A DNA stretch of 64,000 nt from Gammaproteobacteria bacterium RIFCSPHIGHO2_12_FULL_36_30 (GCA_001801815.1 MGXU01000010.1:397167-461166); one strand, 5' to 3'. Shown: positions 45,814 through 54,103, counted from the stretch's first letter. Notes: generated by a model not told the origin, from the sequence alone. Numbers and translations are program-made.

Positions 45814-46938
45814 CTAACAATTTTTTTTATGCATCCACAATTGACTTTGAAAACTCGCCAGATCATTCATATTATTTTTTAGGTTTTTAAATGCTTTTTT
45901 TATTTTACGAGCACCGTTATTTAATCGAGAAACTTCTTTTTTCAAATGTCTGAAATATACTTCATTACCTAAAAATTTTGCATACGGCGCTAATTTTTCC
46001 AATGTGTTTAAAATATCTTGGTCAATCGTAACGGGCGAAACCAATTCAGGAACGGAAATTTTTCCTTTGTAACCGTATCGGCTTGCTTGAAATCGATTGT
46101 GCGCATACGCTAGATACAATTCATTATCTACCGCAACCGGATTTTCTTCTAAAAAATAAAAAGCCAGCGTTTGACAATAAGCAGTTAAAGAAACTGCTTG
46201 TTTTAACGTTAGCGGTGAATCACAAATTCGAATTTCCAATGTACCAAATTCAGGTCGCAATCGAATATCCCAATAAAAATTTCGCACTTGCTCAACTACA
46301 TTTAATTTCTGCAATTTATTTAAATATTCGCAAAATTCCTCCCAGTTTTTCACAAGAGGGAAGTGCCCACTGAGAGGAAATGCGTCAACTAAATGTAAAC
46401 GAGTTGATTGAAATGCTGTTTCAACGCCATCATAAAAAGGTGATGAAGCACTTAATGCAATTAAATGTGGAATATATCGAGAAAATGCATGTATTAAATA
46501 AACTGCTTTATCGGGATCAGAACAACCGATATGAATATGTTGGCCAAAAACAGTGAATTTTTTAATTAGAAAATCATATTTTTTATAAATTTTTTCATAA
46601 TCGGTGGAGATTGTACGATCTTTCCAAGCTTGAAATGGATGCGTTCCGCCACCTGAAATTTGAATATTCATTTTTTTTGCTTCACGCGTTAAAAAACGAT
46701 TCAGCTTTCGTAATTCTTTATTAAGCGAATCTGTATTGCTGTGAATATTGGAAGCAATTTCTAACATACTGTGCGTTACTTCAGGTTTTACTTCTCCTTG
46801 ATAATCTGATTTATTAATTTGATCTAAAAATTCATCCACTTTAGGTGTAAGATCACCGGTGTGTGGGTCCAAGAGTTGAAGTTCGATTTCTGTTCCTAAT
46901 GTTAAATCTTTTGACGCCCTAAACTCTAAAGTATCCAT
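45814..46938 (-). CDS. ybdK: Carboxylate-amine ligase, YbdK/GCS2 type
   Basis: ATP-dependent ligase related to plant-type glutamate-cysteine ligase. 374 residues: TLGTEIELQLLDP at the N-terminus with the acidic metal ligand, ISGGGTHPFQAW near 95, VFGQHIHIGCSDP near 130, and RPEFGTLEIRICDSP near 230. Its real substrate is unknown; weak gamma-glutamyl-cysteine activity is known in E. coli. Divergent from the MarR gene, with matched GTATACGAA sites in the shared promoter. Confidence 0.9.
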   Translation of the reverse strand: MDTLEFRASKDLTLGTEIELQLLDPHTGDLTPKVDEFLDQINKSDYQGEVKPEVTHSMLEIASNIHSNTDSLNKELRKLNRFLTREAKKMNIQISGGGTHPFQAWKDRTISTDYEKIYKKYDFLIKKFTVFGQHIHIGCSDPDKAVYLIHAFSRYIPHLIALSASSPFYDGVETAFQSTRLHLVDAFPLSGHFPLVKNWEEFCEYLNKLQKLNVVEQVRNFYWDIRLRPEFGTLEIRICDSPLTLKQAVSLTAYCQTLAFYFLEENPVAVDNELYLAYAHNRFQASRYGYKGKISVPELVSPVTIDQDILNTLEKLAPYAKFLGNEVYFRHLKKEVSRLNNGARKIKKAFKNLKNNMNDLASFQSQLWMHKKNC

Positions 46939-46961
46939 ACAAAATCCTCTTGCTTAAGTGT

Positions 46962-47103
46962 TTCGTATACAAACAATTTTTTGCTATGCTTAATACTTTG
47001 ATATTGCAATAAGAAAGCGTAACTATGTGTATTATTTGTTCAAATTAAATAAATTGATCTCCTGTAATTGAATTTTAATAACAAACATTCATTAGTATAC
47101 GAA
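46962..47103. promoter_or_regulatory. Paired GTATACGAA operator candidates in the ybdK/marR divergent region
   Basis: TTCGTATAC at 46962-46970 (24 bases from the ybdK start) and GTATACGAA at 47095-47103 (30 bases from the marR start) are the same 9-mer in opposite orientation. Each lies where a repressor would cover the promoter of its gene. A MarR dimer encoded at 47133 is the likely binder (inference). Confidence 0.45.
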
Positions 47104-47132
47104 GTATTTTAAATTTTTCAAGGAAAATAGAC

Positions 47133-47600
47133 ATGTTAGAAAAAACAGATATGGTTGATGAGGTATTAATTTCTTTAAAACGCATTATTCGTGCGATTGA
47201 TTTGCATTCAAAACAATTGGTAAATAAATATGGGATTACAGGACCACAAGCATTAGTTTTGAAAAGAATTATTTATTATAAAAAAGTGCCAAGCGGTATT
47301 TTGGCAAGAGATGTCAATTTAAGTCATGCCACAGTAACTTCTATTTTAGATCGTTTGGAAAAACATCATTACATTATGCGCACACCCGCGCTTGACGATA
47401 AAAGAAAAGTATTAATTGAAGCAACAGATGACGCAATTAAAATATTTAAAAATGCACCGCCATTATTGCAAGAAGAATTTATTTCTGCGTTTCATAAATT
47501 AGAACCGTGGGAACAAACACTCATGCTTTCAACATTACAACGTGTTGGCACTATGATGGATGCAAAAAATATTCCTGTTTCGCCGCTGTTGGAAACATAA
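47133..47600 (+). CDS. MarR family transcriptional regulator
   Basis: 155 residues with the MarR winged helix: TGPQALVLKRIIYY near 45, LARDVNLSHATVTSILDRLE near 65 as the recognition helix, and the wing around RTPALDDKRKVLIEATD near 95. Dimer helices at both ends. Preceded by AAGGAAA. Divergent from the ybdK gene, which it probably regulates together with itself. Confidence 0.9.
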   Translation: MLEKTDMVDEVLISLKRIIRAIDLHSKQLVNKYGITGPQALVLKRIIYYKKVPSGILARDVNLSHATVTSILDRLEKHHYIMRTPALDDKRKVLIEATDDAIKIFKNAPPLLQEEFISAFHKLEPWEQTLMLSTLQRVGTMMDAKNIPVSPLLET

Positions 47601-47634
47601 ATTTGGTTAATAAAGTAACGAATATTGTCATCGA

Positions 47635-47904
47635 TTAACCGTGTCTCTTTCTTCGTGCTAATCTATTTTTTCTTTCGTGTGCGACATACAACACAAGCAA
47701 ATTTCGAATCATTTTTTGATATTGCGTATGATGCTCAACTGCTAATTCTTTAAAAAAATTTACACTTTCGCGCGGCAAAGATAATGTAATTTTTGTAGTT
47801 TCTTCTTTCTTGAGAATCAGATCCTCTGGTCTTGGCAAAAAATCCTTAATAGCTCTTAAAGAACCAACAGGCTTATCAGAGTATATTTTTTTTCTTTTTT
47901 GCAT
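47635..47904 (-). CDS. brnA: BrnA-type antitoxin
   Basis: 89 residues from the ATG at 47904, in step with the overlapping toxin gene. The C-terminal half has the ribbon-helix-helix pattern TTKITLSLPRESVNFFKELA, seen in CopG/BrnA antitoxins, then a basic tail. It should neutralise BrnT and repress the operon. The start lies inside the end of brnT (29-base overlap), typical for a coupled toxin-antitoxin pair. Confidence 0.82.
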   Translation of the reverse strand: MQKRKKIYSDKPVGSLRAIKDFLPRPEDLILKKEETTKITLSLPRESVNFFKELAVEHHTQYQKMIRNLLVLYVAHERKNRLARRKRHG

Positions 47905-48169
47905 AAATCTTTCTCCCACTTCTCCAATGACCCGCACCAATAATTCTAATAATGTGGCCTCGGTAAGTAAACCTAACCGTTATCACTTTATCGTCAACCA
48001 CACCAACACAATAAAGACGCTGTTCATCTCCGCTGTGTTTCTCATCCACAGAAATAATACGGTCAGGATCAAAAAATGCTTGCTGCGCATCAAAAAACGA
48101 AACACCGTGTTTTGATTGATTAGCTGAATCTTTTGCTTCATCCCATTCAAACAGCTCGGAATTCATCAT
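47876..48169 (-). CDS. brnT: BrnT-type toxin
   Basis: 97 residues of the BrnT family, RelE-fold ribonucleases. FEWDEAKDSANQSKHGVSFF near the start and RLYCVGVVDDKVITVRFTYR near 55 are the family hallmarks, ending with HIIRIIGAGHWRSGRKIY. Start is at 48169 or 48166 with GAGGCGGT ahead. First gene of the pair; it lies between marR and the polyamine genes. Confidence 0.88.
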   Translation of the reverse strand: MMNSELFEWDEAKDSANQSKHGVSFFDAQQAFFDPDRIISVDEKHSGDEQRLYCVGVVDDKVITVRFTYRGHIIRIIGAGHWRSGRKIYAKKKKNIL

Positions 48170-48270
48170 ACCGCCTCACCCAATACAAGTACATATAATT
48201 TTCCATATAATTTATATGTCTTTAAACCCATATAAATAGCCCGCTATTTTATCAGCTATCATATTGCGTG

Positions 48271-48307
48271 CAATACCGTGTTTTTATTCTCAAAAAACAC
48301 GGTATTG
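48271..48307. other. Perfect hairpin upstream of the speY-like gene
   Basis: CAATACCGTGTTTTT (48271-48285) pairs completely with AAAAACACGGTATTG (48293-48307), a 15-bp stem with a 7-base loop. No T-run follows on either strand. It lies about 120 bases before speY and 100 bases from brnT and could be a leader structure, a terminator of an unseen transcript or a regulator site. Confidence 0.5.
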
Positions 48308-48426
48308 ATTTCCAAGAAACTCTTAAGGTTGAAACATCAATCAACCTATGCCACCAAAAAAAATACTGGAAACTTCTTGAATAAAAATATATATTGACCA
48401 ATCATTTTTACGACGATGAGGATGCT

Positions 48427-49479
48427 ATGAAGAAAACTGAATTGCTAAATAAACTTGTTGAACACATCGATATCACATCATTTGACGCTCGCCCGATTAT
48501 TGGCGCGATGGACAAAATGTCTTTTAGTTCGCGTGACACAGCGCGTGCGACAGAAATTTTTAATCGTATGTTGCAAGATAAATCGTGTTCAGTGATTTTA
48601 ACCATTGCAGGCTCAACTTCTGCTGGCGGTTGCATGCAACTGTACAGTGATTTAGTAAAATACAACATGGTTGATGCGATTGTTGCAACCGGCGCATCCA
48701 TTGTTGATATGGATTTTTTCGAAGCGTTGGGTCACAAACATTATCAAGCCGCATCACAACAAATTGACGATAATATTTTACGTGAATTAGCAATTGATCG
48801 TATTTATGATACTTATATTGACGAAGAAGCATTGCAAGATTGTGATAAAACAATTTTAAAAATTGCAAATAATTTACAACCACGCGCATATTCTTCACGT
48901 GAATTTATTCGCGAAATGGGAAAATATTTATCGGAAGGTGGCGCGAAAAAGAAAAATTCACTCGTGCAATTAGCGTATGAAAAAAATGTACCGATTTTTT
49001 GCCCTGCATTTATAGATTCTTCTGCTGGTTTTGGTTTGGTGATGCATCAAATGCAACGTCCAGAAAAACATATTGCAATTGATGCAATCAAAGATTTCCG
49101 CGAATTAACACAAATTAAAATTGCAGCAGGCACAACAGGATTATTAATGATTGGCGGCGGCGTTCCAAAAAATTTCGCACAAGACACAGTTGTTTGTGCT
49201 GAAATGATTGGCATCGGTGCAGAAATGCATAAATATGCGGTGCAAATTACCGTTGCTGATGTTCGCGACGGCGCATGTTCAAGTTCAACATTAAAAGAAG
49301 CTTGTTCTTGGGGTAAAGTTGAAACGACATTCGAACAAATGGTTTTTGCAGAAGCCACAACTGTTCTGCCATTATTAGCAAGTGATGCATATCATCGTGG
49401 ATATTGGAAAACGCGCACAGCAAAAGAATTTGCAAAAATATTTGAAGAGAGCGGTGTTACAGAAGCCTGCGTGAAGTGA
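48427..49479 (+). CDS. speY: Deoxyhypusine-synthase-like enzyme, probable homospermidine synthase
   Basis: 350 residues from the ATG at 48427 (GATGAGG upstream; a TTG start at 48394 is less likely). NAD-dependent aminobutyl-transfer family: TIAGSTSAGGCMQLYSDLV near 60, VATGASIVDMDFFEALGH near 85, GGGVPKNFAQDT near 240 and the motif CSWGKVE near 295 that carries the catalytic lysine in eukaryotic DHS. Bacteria lack hypusine; relatives make homospermidine from putrescine. Followed by an agmatinase gene that can supply putrescine. Its last codons and stop are encoded by repeat A5. Confidence 0.83.
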   Translation: MKKTELLNKLVEHIDITSFDARPIIGAMDKMSFSSRDTARATEIFNRMLQDKSCSVILTIAGSTSAGGCMQLYSDLVKYNMVDAIVATGASIVDMDFFEALGHKHYQAASQQIDDNILRELAIDRIYDTYIDEEALQDCDKTILKIANNLQPRAYSSREFIREMGKYLSEGGAKKKNSLVQLAYEKNVPIFCPAFIDSSAGFGLVMHQMQRPEKHIAIDAIKDFRELTQIKIAAGTTGLLMIGGGVPKNFAQDTVVCAEMIGIGAEMHKYAVQITVADVRDGACSSSTLKEACSWGKVETTFEQMVFAEATTVLPLLASDAYHRGYWKTRTAKEFAKIFEESGVTEACVK

Positions 49480-49532
49480 AGCTTTAGCTTCACGGAACAA
49501 GGGCGTTTTGCAGTGACCCAACTAACAACGCC
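49460..49532 (+). repeat. Family A intercistronic repeat, copy A5 (speY/speB)
   Basis: Plus-sense: ACAGAAGCCTGCGTGAA, perfect hairpin GTGAAGC-TTTA-GCTTCAC, then GGAACAAGGGCGTTTTGCAG and CCAACTAACAACG. Same orientation relative to transcription as A1-A4 though on the other strand. It contains the stop codon of speY and ends 55 bases before speB. Confidence 0.8.
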
Positions 49533-49584
49533 CAATATTTAATTTGCCACACATCAAAAATAAAATATTTTGCAGAGAATAATT

Positions 49585-50472
49585 ATGAAAATTTTACCCC
49601 CCGAAGATGCATTTCTCGGTTTAGAACCCGAAAACGCAGTCGATTATAACACTGCAAAAGCAGTCATTATTCCATTTGGTTTGGAAGCGTCGGTGAGTTA
49701 TGGCGGCGGCACTGCAAAAGGTCCGCAAGCAATGATTCACGCTTCACATCAAGTAGAATTATTCGACGAACATTTTTGGTGTGAACCATATAAACAAATC
49801 GGCGTTGTTACAATTCCCGAACCGCGCATTGAAAAAGATATTGAAAAAGCAGTTGATCAATTAGAAAATATCGTGCAAAAAGTTTTGGACGATGGAAAAT
49901 TTCCATTTACATTTGGTGGTGAACATTCCATTACACCGGGAACCATTCGCCCATTCGCAAAAAAATATCCTAATTTAGTGATGTTACATTTTGATGCGCA
50001 CGCAGATTTACGCGATGGATATCACGGCGTGCATTATTCACACGCATCTGCATTGCGTCGCTGTTTGGATCACGAACATATTGAATTAGTTTCACTCGGC
50101 ATTCGCAATATTTCTGAAAGCGAAATTCCATTTTTAGAAGCCAATAAAAATCGCATTCATATTTATTGGGCGAAAGATAAAGCGCGTTGGAATTTAGAAG
50201 AAATTTTAAAACCATTGCGCGGTCGTCCGATTTATTTAACATTTGATGTGGATGGTTTGGATGGCAGTTTAATGTCTGCAACTGGAACGCCAGAACCAGG
50301 TGGTTTATTTTGGCAAGAAACAATTGATATTATTGAAGCTGCATCTAAAGTTGGCACCATTGTCGGCGCTGATATCAATGAATTAGCGCCAAAGCCGAAT
50401 TTACACGCATGTGATTTTTTAGCGGCAAAATTAGCGTATAAAATCTTAAGCTTCGCGTTTTTGAAAAAATAA
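49585..50472 (+). CDS. speB: Agmatinase-like ureohydrolase
   Basis: Converts agmatine to putrescine and urea. 295 residues from the ATG at 49585 (AGAGAAT ahead). Two-manganese site ligands: FGGEHSITPG near 110, HFDAHADLRDGYHG near 135, and [22 protein letters not shown] near 215, closing with GADINELAPK near 260. Could also be an arginase-like enzyme, but N-terminal ASVSYGGGTAKGPQAMI is agmatinase-like. Pairs with speY for polyamine synthesis. Confidence 0.87.
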   Translation: MKILPPEDAFLGLEPENAVDYNTAKAVIIPFGLEASVSYGGGTAKGPQAMIHASHQVELFDEHFWCEPYKQIGVVTIPEPRIEKDIEKAVDQLENIVQKVLDDGKFPFTFGGEHSITPGTIRPFAKKYPNLVMLHFDAHADLRDGYHGVHYSHASALRRCLDHEHIELVSLGIRNISESEIPFLEANKNRIHIYWAKDKARWNLEEILKPLRGRPIYLTFDVDGLDGSLMSATGTPEPGGLFWQETIDIIEAASKVGTIVGADINELAPKPNLHACDFLAAKLAYKILSFAFLKK

Positions 50473-50507
50473 ATATAAAAATAAATATATCGCGTATATT
50501 TTAAACA

Positions 50508-50540
50508 TTTAAGAAATAATTAAGATTCTTCGTGTAATAT
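50508..50540 (+). promoter_or_regulatory. PmrA-like promoter box ahead of the phosphatase gene
   Basis: TTTAAG (50508-50513), five bases, ATTAAG (50519-50524) form direct half-sites of the PmrA pattern YTTAAK-N5-YTTAAK with one mismatch, with 11-base periodicity. A TAATAT hexamer at 50535-50540 could be the -10. Between it and the gene lies a palindrome around GCACT-AAA-AGTGC. In Legionella and Coxiella such boxes mark type IV effector genes. Confidence 0.45.
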
Positions 50541-50599
50541 GCATGTACATAACATTGCACTAAAAGTGCATAACGTACATATCAGCGAGCGTATTCAAT

Positions 50600-52156
50600 A
50601 TGAGAGCAATAACAGCAGCCAAAAAAATTCAGAACAAAGAAACTGTTTTTGAAGCCATAAAAGAATATTGCGAAGTCATTCCATTTAATTTTGATTATGC
50701 TAGTTTAAATTGGTTGGCTTATTTACAACAAGAAGAGTTGCGTCTTAATTTATTACTGAATTCTTCCGTAAATGATAAACAAAAAGAAGAGATCCAAAGT
50801 AGGCTTAGAGATATTCGTCACAATCGAGAAAAAAATCAAGAAAATTTTTCTGCAATCATCAGCGATCACTTAGAAATAACAGCAAAAATTACAGCGTTAA
50901 CTGCACAACAAATTGAAAGCAGAAAAGTGATTGATGATGACACAGCAAGCAATCTCGCAGTCGATATGAGTGTGAGCCAATATGAAGAAGCTGACAAAGA
51001 GCTTGCAACAATTAGAGAAATCATTCCAGAAATTGCATCGCTAAGAAAACCCAGCGAATGGCAAAAATTAATGTTCACGGAATTTTTGAAACAAAATGAT
51101 GCGACAGCAACTACGGATTTTTTAGTATTGCGAGCACAATTTATTTTATTTTTATTAGAAAATAATGCAGCGCATTTTCCTGAAAAGTATCAACCGGACG
51201 CTGCTGCAAACACAAAATTTCCAAGCAGCAATAAAAACACAACGGGATTAGGACATTTAGATATTCAAGGTCGTAAAAAAATACTTGCAATCAGCGCGCC
51301 AATGAAAAGCGGCGCTGCATTTCTTGCGCAACGAGTGGAACAAGATCAAGAAACATTAAATAATTTTAAAAATACATTAATTGAAAATAATATTAAAACC
51401 GTTATTTGCCTCGGTACACTCAAAAAACATCCGAAACGATTAGATTATAGAACGATGCTTGCAGAAAATAAAATTACGTTTGTTGAAATTGATGTTGACG
51501 ACAATAAATCACTTAATTTATCAAACAATCAACTGCGCACAATCATATCGGCTTTCGCAAAACAAGATGAAATGGATGCTGTGCATTGTGATTCCGGAGT
51601 TGGAAGAACGGGTCAGTTAAGATTATTACTTGCATTATTAAGTAAATTTAAATCAAGCGATTTGTTTTCAACTGCATGTAATTGGATGTTATCGCTCTTT
51701 TTGGATTTGAAAAATTCAGACGATCAAACACCAAAAGTTGACGTAAAAAAATTAGCCGATTATCTTCTCAAAACAATATCTGAAACACTTACTGAATTAC
51801 GACAAACACGTTATTGCATACAAACAGAAGAACAATTTTCAAATACATTGGCACAATTATTATTATTAATTGCTGCACAAAAGAATTATACAAACGAGCA
51901 ACTTAATTCATTACGAGAATCGTTTGATCTTCCTGCTCCGATAGATGATTTATCCGTTTCTGACAATGTTGCAAGCGACTCTGAAAATTCTGATGATGAA
52001 GAGCCAGTCGCTTTTGATGATGATACTGATTCTCTTGTGTCGACAGAAGGTAGATCTCGCGTCGTCCCTTCTCCAAAATTATTTCCTGAACGTATACCCA
52101 CACCACCAGCATCTGTTAAAAATGAAACACAATTTGCTTTCCGGAGAAGTAACTAA
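50600..52156 (+). CDS. Protein tyrosine / dual-specificity phosphatase-like protein, likely effector
   Basis: 518 residues. The phosphatase loop HCDSGVGRTGQ (Cys330, Arg336) is a complete C-x5-R motif, preceded by VEIDVDDNKSLNLS, where the general acid Asp of dual-specificity phosphatases would be. An N-terminal helical part (1-230) is charged and coiled-coil-like. The C-terminus (residues 445-518) is acidic and Ser-rich, ending RRSN. No signal peptide. Isolated, behind a PmrA-like box, so it may be secreted into a host; this is inference. The family around it is not recognised. Confidence 0.68.
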   Translation: MRAITAAKKIQNKETVFEAIKEYCEVIPFNFDYASLNWLAYLQQEELRLNLLLNSSVNDKQKEEIQSRLRDIRHNREKNQENFSAIISDHLEITAKITALTAQQIESRKVIDDDTASNLAVDMSVSQYEEADKELATIREIIPEIASLRKPSEWQKLMFTEFLKQNDATATTDFLVLRAQFILFLLENNAAHFPEKYQPDAAANTKFPSSNKNTTGLGHLDIQGRKKILAISAPMKSGAAFLAQRVEQDQETLNNFKNTLIENNIKTVICLGTLKKHPKRLDYRTMLAENKITFVEIDVDDNKSLNLSNNQLRTIISAFAKQDEMDAVHCDSGVGRTGQLRLLLALLSKFKSSDLFSTACNWMLSLFLDLKNSDDQTPKVDVKKLADYLLKTISETLTELRQTRYCIQTEEQFSNTLAQLLLLIAAQKNYTNEQLNSLRESFDLPAPIDDLSVSDNVASDSENSDDEEPVAFDDDTDSLVSTEGRSRVVPSPKLFPERIPTPPASVKNETQFAFRRSN

Positions 52157-52220
52157 TATCAACATTATTTTTTTATTATTGATATAATTAAGCGTCGATA
52201 GTAACCAAGGAGTGGTCATT

Positions 52221-52406
52221 ATGAGGCCGCACGATAATAAAATACTTCCGAAAAATAATTCGGTTTTACCGAATCTGAACCCATCTTACACTGCAAATTT
52301 ATTTCAGCCTCACAATCATCCACGCGATCGAAGCGGTGCAGTTGCTCCACAACCAGAAAATATTCCGCCAGAAAATTTTCAAACACCATTACCTGCACGA
52401 TCATAA
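52221..52406 (+). CDS. Small proline- and asparagine-rich protein
   Basis: 61 residues from the ATG at 52221, with a perfect AAGGAG 8 bases ahead (52207-52212) and a TATAAT hexamer at 52183-52188. It is polar with ten prolines and several asparagines, no cysteine, no hydrophobic stretch and no recognised domain. It follows the phosphatase gene in the same direction and may be a small secreted or disordered protein. Confidence 0.5.
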   Translation: MRPHDNKILPKNNSVLPNLNPSYTANLFQPHNHPRDRSGAVAPQPENIPPENFQTPLPARS

Positions 52407-52478
52407 TATTTTTCTTTTGAAAAAATATTTTTGTTGCTACGATAGCTGCACGAAAAAATATTTTTTATGGAGTATGAT

Positions 52479-53045
52479 ATGCTAACAGATGAAGCAAGAA
52501 TTGCGAATGAGCAGCATGCGCAAAGTTATGGAAATTTATATCCAAATGGATTACATCCAAAAAAATCAGAAAATTCCACACTGCAAAGCGAGATCGAGAA
52601 ACTTTTGCGGGATTTTGCAGATTATCGAGAAATATCAAAACAAAAAGGTTTGTCGAATGATGCACGAAAAACTACACAATCTGATTTAAAAGAATGTGCT
52701 GCTAAATTAAATAATTTAATTAATAAGCGCGTTGTTGAGTTAAATATTCAAGCGGAAATATTGCGTACAGAAATTGCTAATTCTGAAAGACCTGCTGGCA
52801 ATGTTACGCGTCATGAAGAATTCAATGCAGAAATACAATTTCTTGAAAAATTAAAAACACAACTACTGCTTTTTACTCAAAATACTGCAGCAAATCAGCG
52901 AGACAACAAAGCAGCATCACTTACTGCTAATAATTTAGCTGCGTTTTCATATTCTGAAGAAAAAAGAAGATCGCCATCCGTATTAACTAATTGCGAAGAT
53001 GGTCACAGCGACGTGCATCGCGAAATACTAAGAGCGAAATTATAA
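52479..53045 (+). CDS. Coiled-coil protein, unknown function
   Basis: 188 residues from the ATG at 52479 with GGAG 6 bases ahead; another ATG at 52467 overlaps that site. Residues ~30-150 are charged and helical with heptads (SEIEKLLRDFADYREISK; RVVELNIQAEILRTEIAN; FLEKLKTQLLLFTQN). No signal peptide, no membrane helix. It lies with the phosphatase and two other orphan genes, a pattern seen in effector islands. Function unknown. Confidence 0.55.
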   Translation: MLTDEARIANEQHAQSYGNLYPNGLHPKKSENSTLQSEIEKLLRDFADYREISKQKGLSNDARKTTQSDLKECAAKLNNLINKRVVELNIQAEILRTEIANSERPAGNVTRHEEFNAEIQFLEKLKTQLLLFTQNTAANQRDNKAASLTANNLAAFSYSEEKRRSPSVLTNCEDGHSDVHREILRAKL

Positions 53046-53051
53046 AAATAT

Positions 53052-53615
53052 TTAACGAGGCCGACCACTTCGGGTCGGCCCAGAAAGTTTGTCATGTCTG
53101 CCGCGACGAGAATGCTCATTTGGTACTCGTTTTTTTCTCAAAAAAGCAACAGTTGATTCACCCAGATTTCCAAGATAAACACGAGGTCCGCGATGCGGTG
53201 TGAATTTCTTGGCATTAGTGTGGCATTGCAGATTATCATTCAAAACATTTACATTTTTACAGCGAGAATCAGATTTTTCCATCAATTGCAGACTGTTTGG
53301 ATTACTTACACATATAAATTGATGACATAATGCATTTAAAAATTCATGCATCGACAATGCATCTGAATGACTTATATGTACAGATGCATTTCCATTATGC
53401 GAGCTGTCGTTGATTATTGCTGCTGCGCAATTACCATCACCACTATCGAAATTTAGAAGATGCATGAATACCGATGATGCAGAAGATATATTTCCGTGCA
53501 ATAAATCATAATTTGCGCAAGCTTTCGGCAATGCGTTTGCAGAAGTGCGCGGCACTATTAGCAATAAAGCGGCTGCAAAAAAAATGAAATTTAAATCATG
53601 CGCAGTAGATCTCAT
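53052..53615 (-). CDS. Exported cysteine-rich protein, unknown
   Basis: 187 residues. Signal peptide 1-27 (DLNFIFFAAALLLIVPRTSA). The mature part has six cysteines and several histidines, then a basic tail (GRHDKLSGPTRSGRPR) encoded over a hairpin at 53059-53080. No recognised family. Convergent with the coiled-coil gene. Possibly a periplasmic or secreted host-interaction factor, which is speculative. Confidence 0.5.
   Translation of the reverse strand: MRSTAHDLNFIFFAAALLLIVPRTSANALPKACANYDLLHGNISSASSVFMHLLNFDSGDGNCAAAIINDSSHNGNASVHISHSDALSMHEFLNALCHQFICVSNPNSLQLMEKSDSRCKNVNVLNDNLQCHTNAKKFTPHRGPRVYLGNLGESTVAFLRKKRVPNEHSRRGRHDKLSGPTRSGRPR
53059..53080. terminator. Hairpin between convergent genes, probable terminator
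   Basis: GGCCGACC (53059-53066) pairs fully with GGTCGGCC (53073-53080) around a 6-base loop. On the minus strand it is followed by a T-rich stretch (TTAAATATTTTT), fitting termination of the 53052 gene, although it also forms its last codons. Confidence 0.5.
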
Positions 53616-53744
53616 TGATATGCATTACCTTTGTGTTAAACAACTAAAATCGGATACATATTATATCAATCTCACATTATGAAAATATTAAGATGCGAGC
53701 AAACAGAATAAAAATTACTTGCGATTTAATTAAGCGGAAAAAAG

Positions 53745-53833
53745 TGCCCGGGGCCGGACTCGAACCGGCATGGAGGGTTAAGCCTACCGAGGGATTTTAA
53801 GTCCCTTGCGTCTACCAATTTCGCCACCCGGGC
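53745..53833 (-). tRNA. tRNA-Leu (TAA)
   Basis: Minus-strand cloverleaf from GCCCGGGTGGCGAAATTGG to CCCGGGC-A, with the long variable arm of a class II tRNA. The anticodon loop is CTTAAAA, giving TAA. CCA is not encoded. Third tRNA after pgsA as in the E. coli glyW-cysT-leuZ array, but repeat D3 separates it from tRNA-Cys. Confidence 0.96.
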
Positions 53834-53859
53834 ATTTATGGATCAATCAATCGCTCACT

Positions 53860-53980
53860 AAAACGCCGATGTTGGGTGCTTTTTCGTGATAAAATTCGTT
53901 GAAATGCTCGATGGACTGATCAGTACACCTGCGCTTTCAACTCAATTTATCACAAAAAATCACCTCAACCTCGACGTTTT
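53860..53980. repeat. Family D long palindrome, copy D3 (between tRNA-Cys and tRNA-Leu)
   Basis: Left arm starts AAAACGCCGATGTTGGGTG and right arm mirrors it (CACCTCAACCTCGACGTTTT). Proximal arms GTGATAAAATTCGTTGAAA and TTTCAACTCAATTTATCAC. The apex TGCTCGATGGACTG...CACCTGCGC holds a short hairpin. D4 keeps distal flanks but has different proximal arms that are also paired. Confidence 0.85.
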
Positions 53981-54032
53981 TTACCAATTCAGACAGTGAG
54001 GCGCTGATCTGTTATTACTTTTTTAAAAAATC

Positions 54033-54103
54033 AGGCTGGGGCCGGAATCGAACCGGCGTACGCGGCTTTGCAGGCCGCTACATAACCACTCTGACACCCA
54101 GCC
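54033..54103 (-). tRNA. tRNA-Cys (GCA)
   Basis: Minus-strand cloverleaf GGCTGGGTGTCAGAGTGG through CCCCAGCC with U at the discriminator position, the identity element for cysteine. Anticodon loop CTGCAAA gives GCA. CCA is not encoded. Middle gene of the pgsA-linked array; a GT-rich tract lies before its 5' end. Confidence 0.96.

Noticed and set aside
47600-47642. Possible hairpin GGTTAAT...ATTAACC between marR and brnA
   Set aside because: Seven pairs with a large loop and no T-run; too weak for a terminator.
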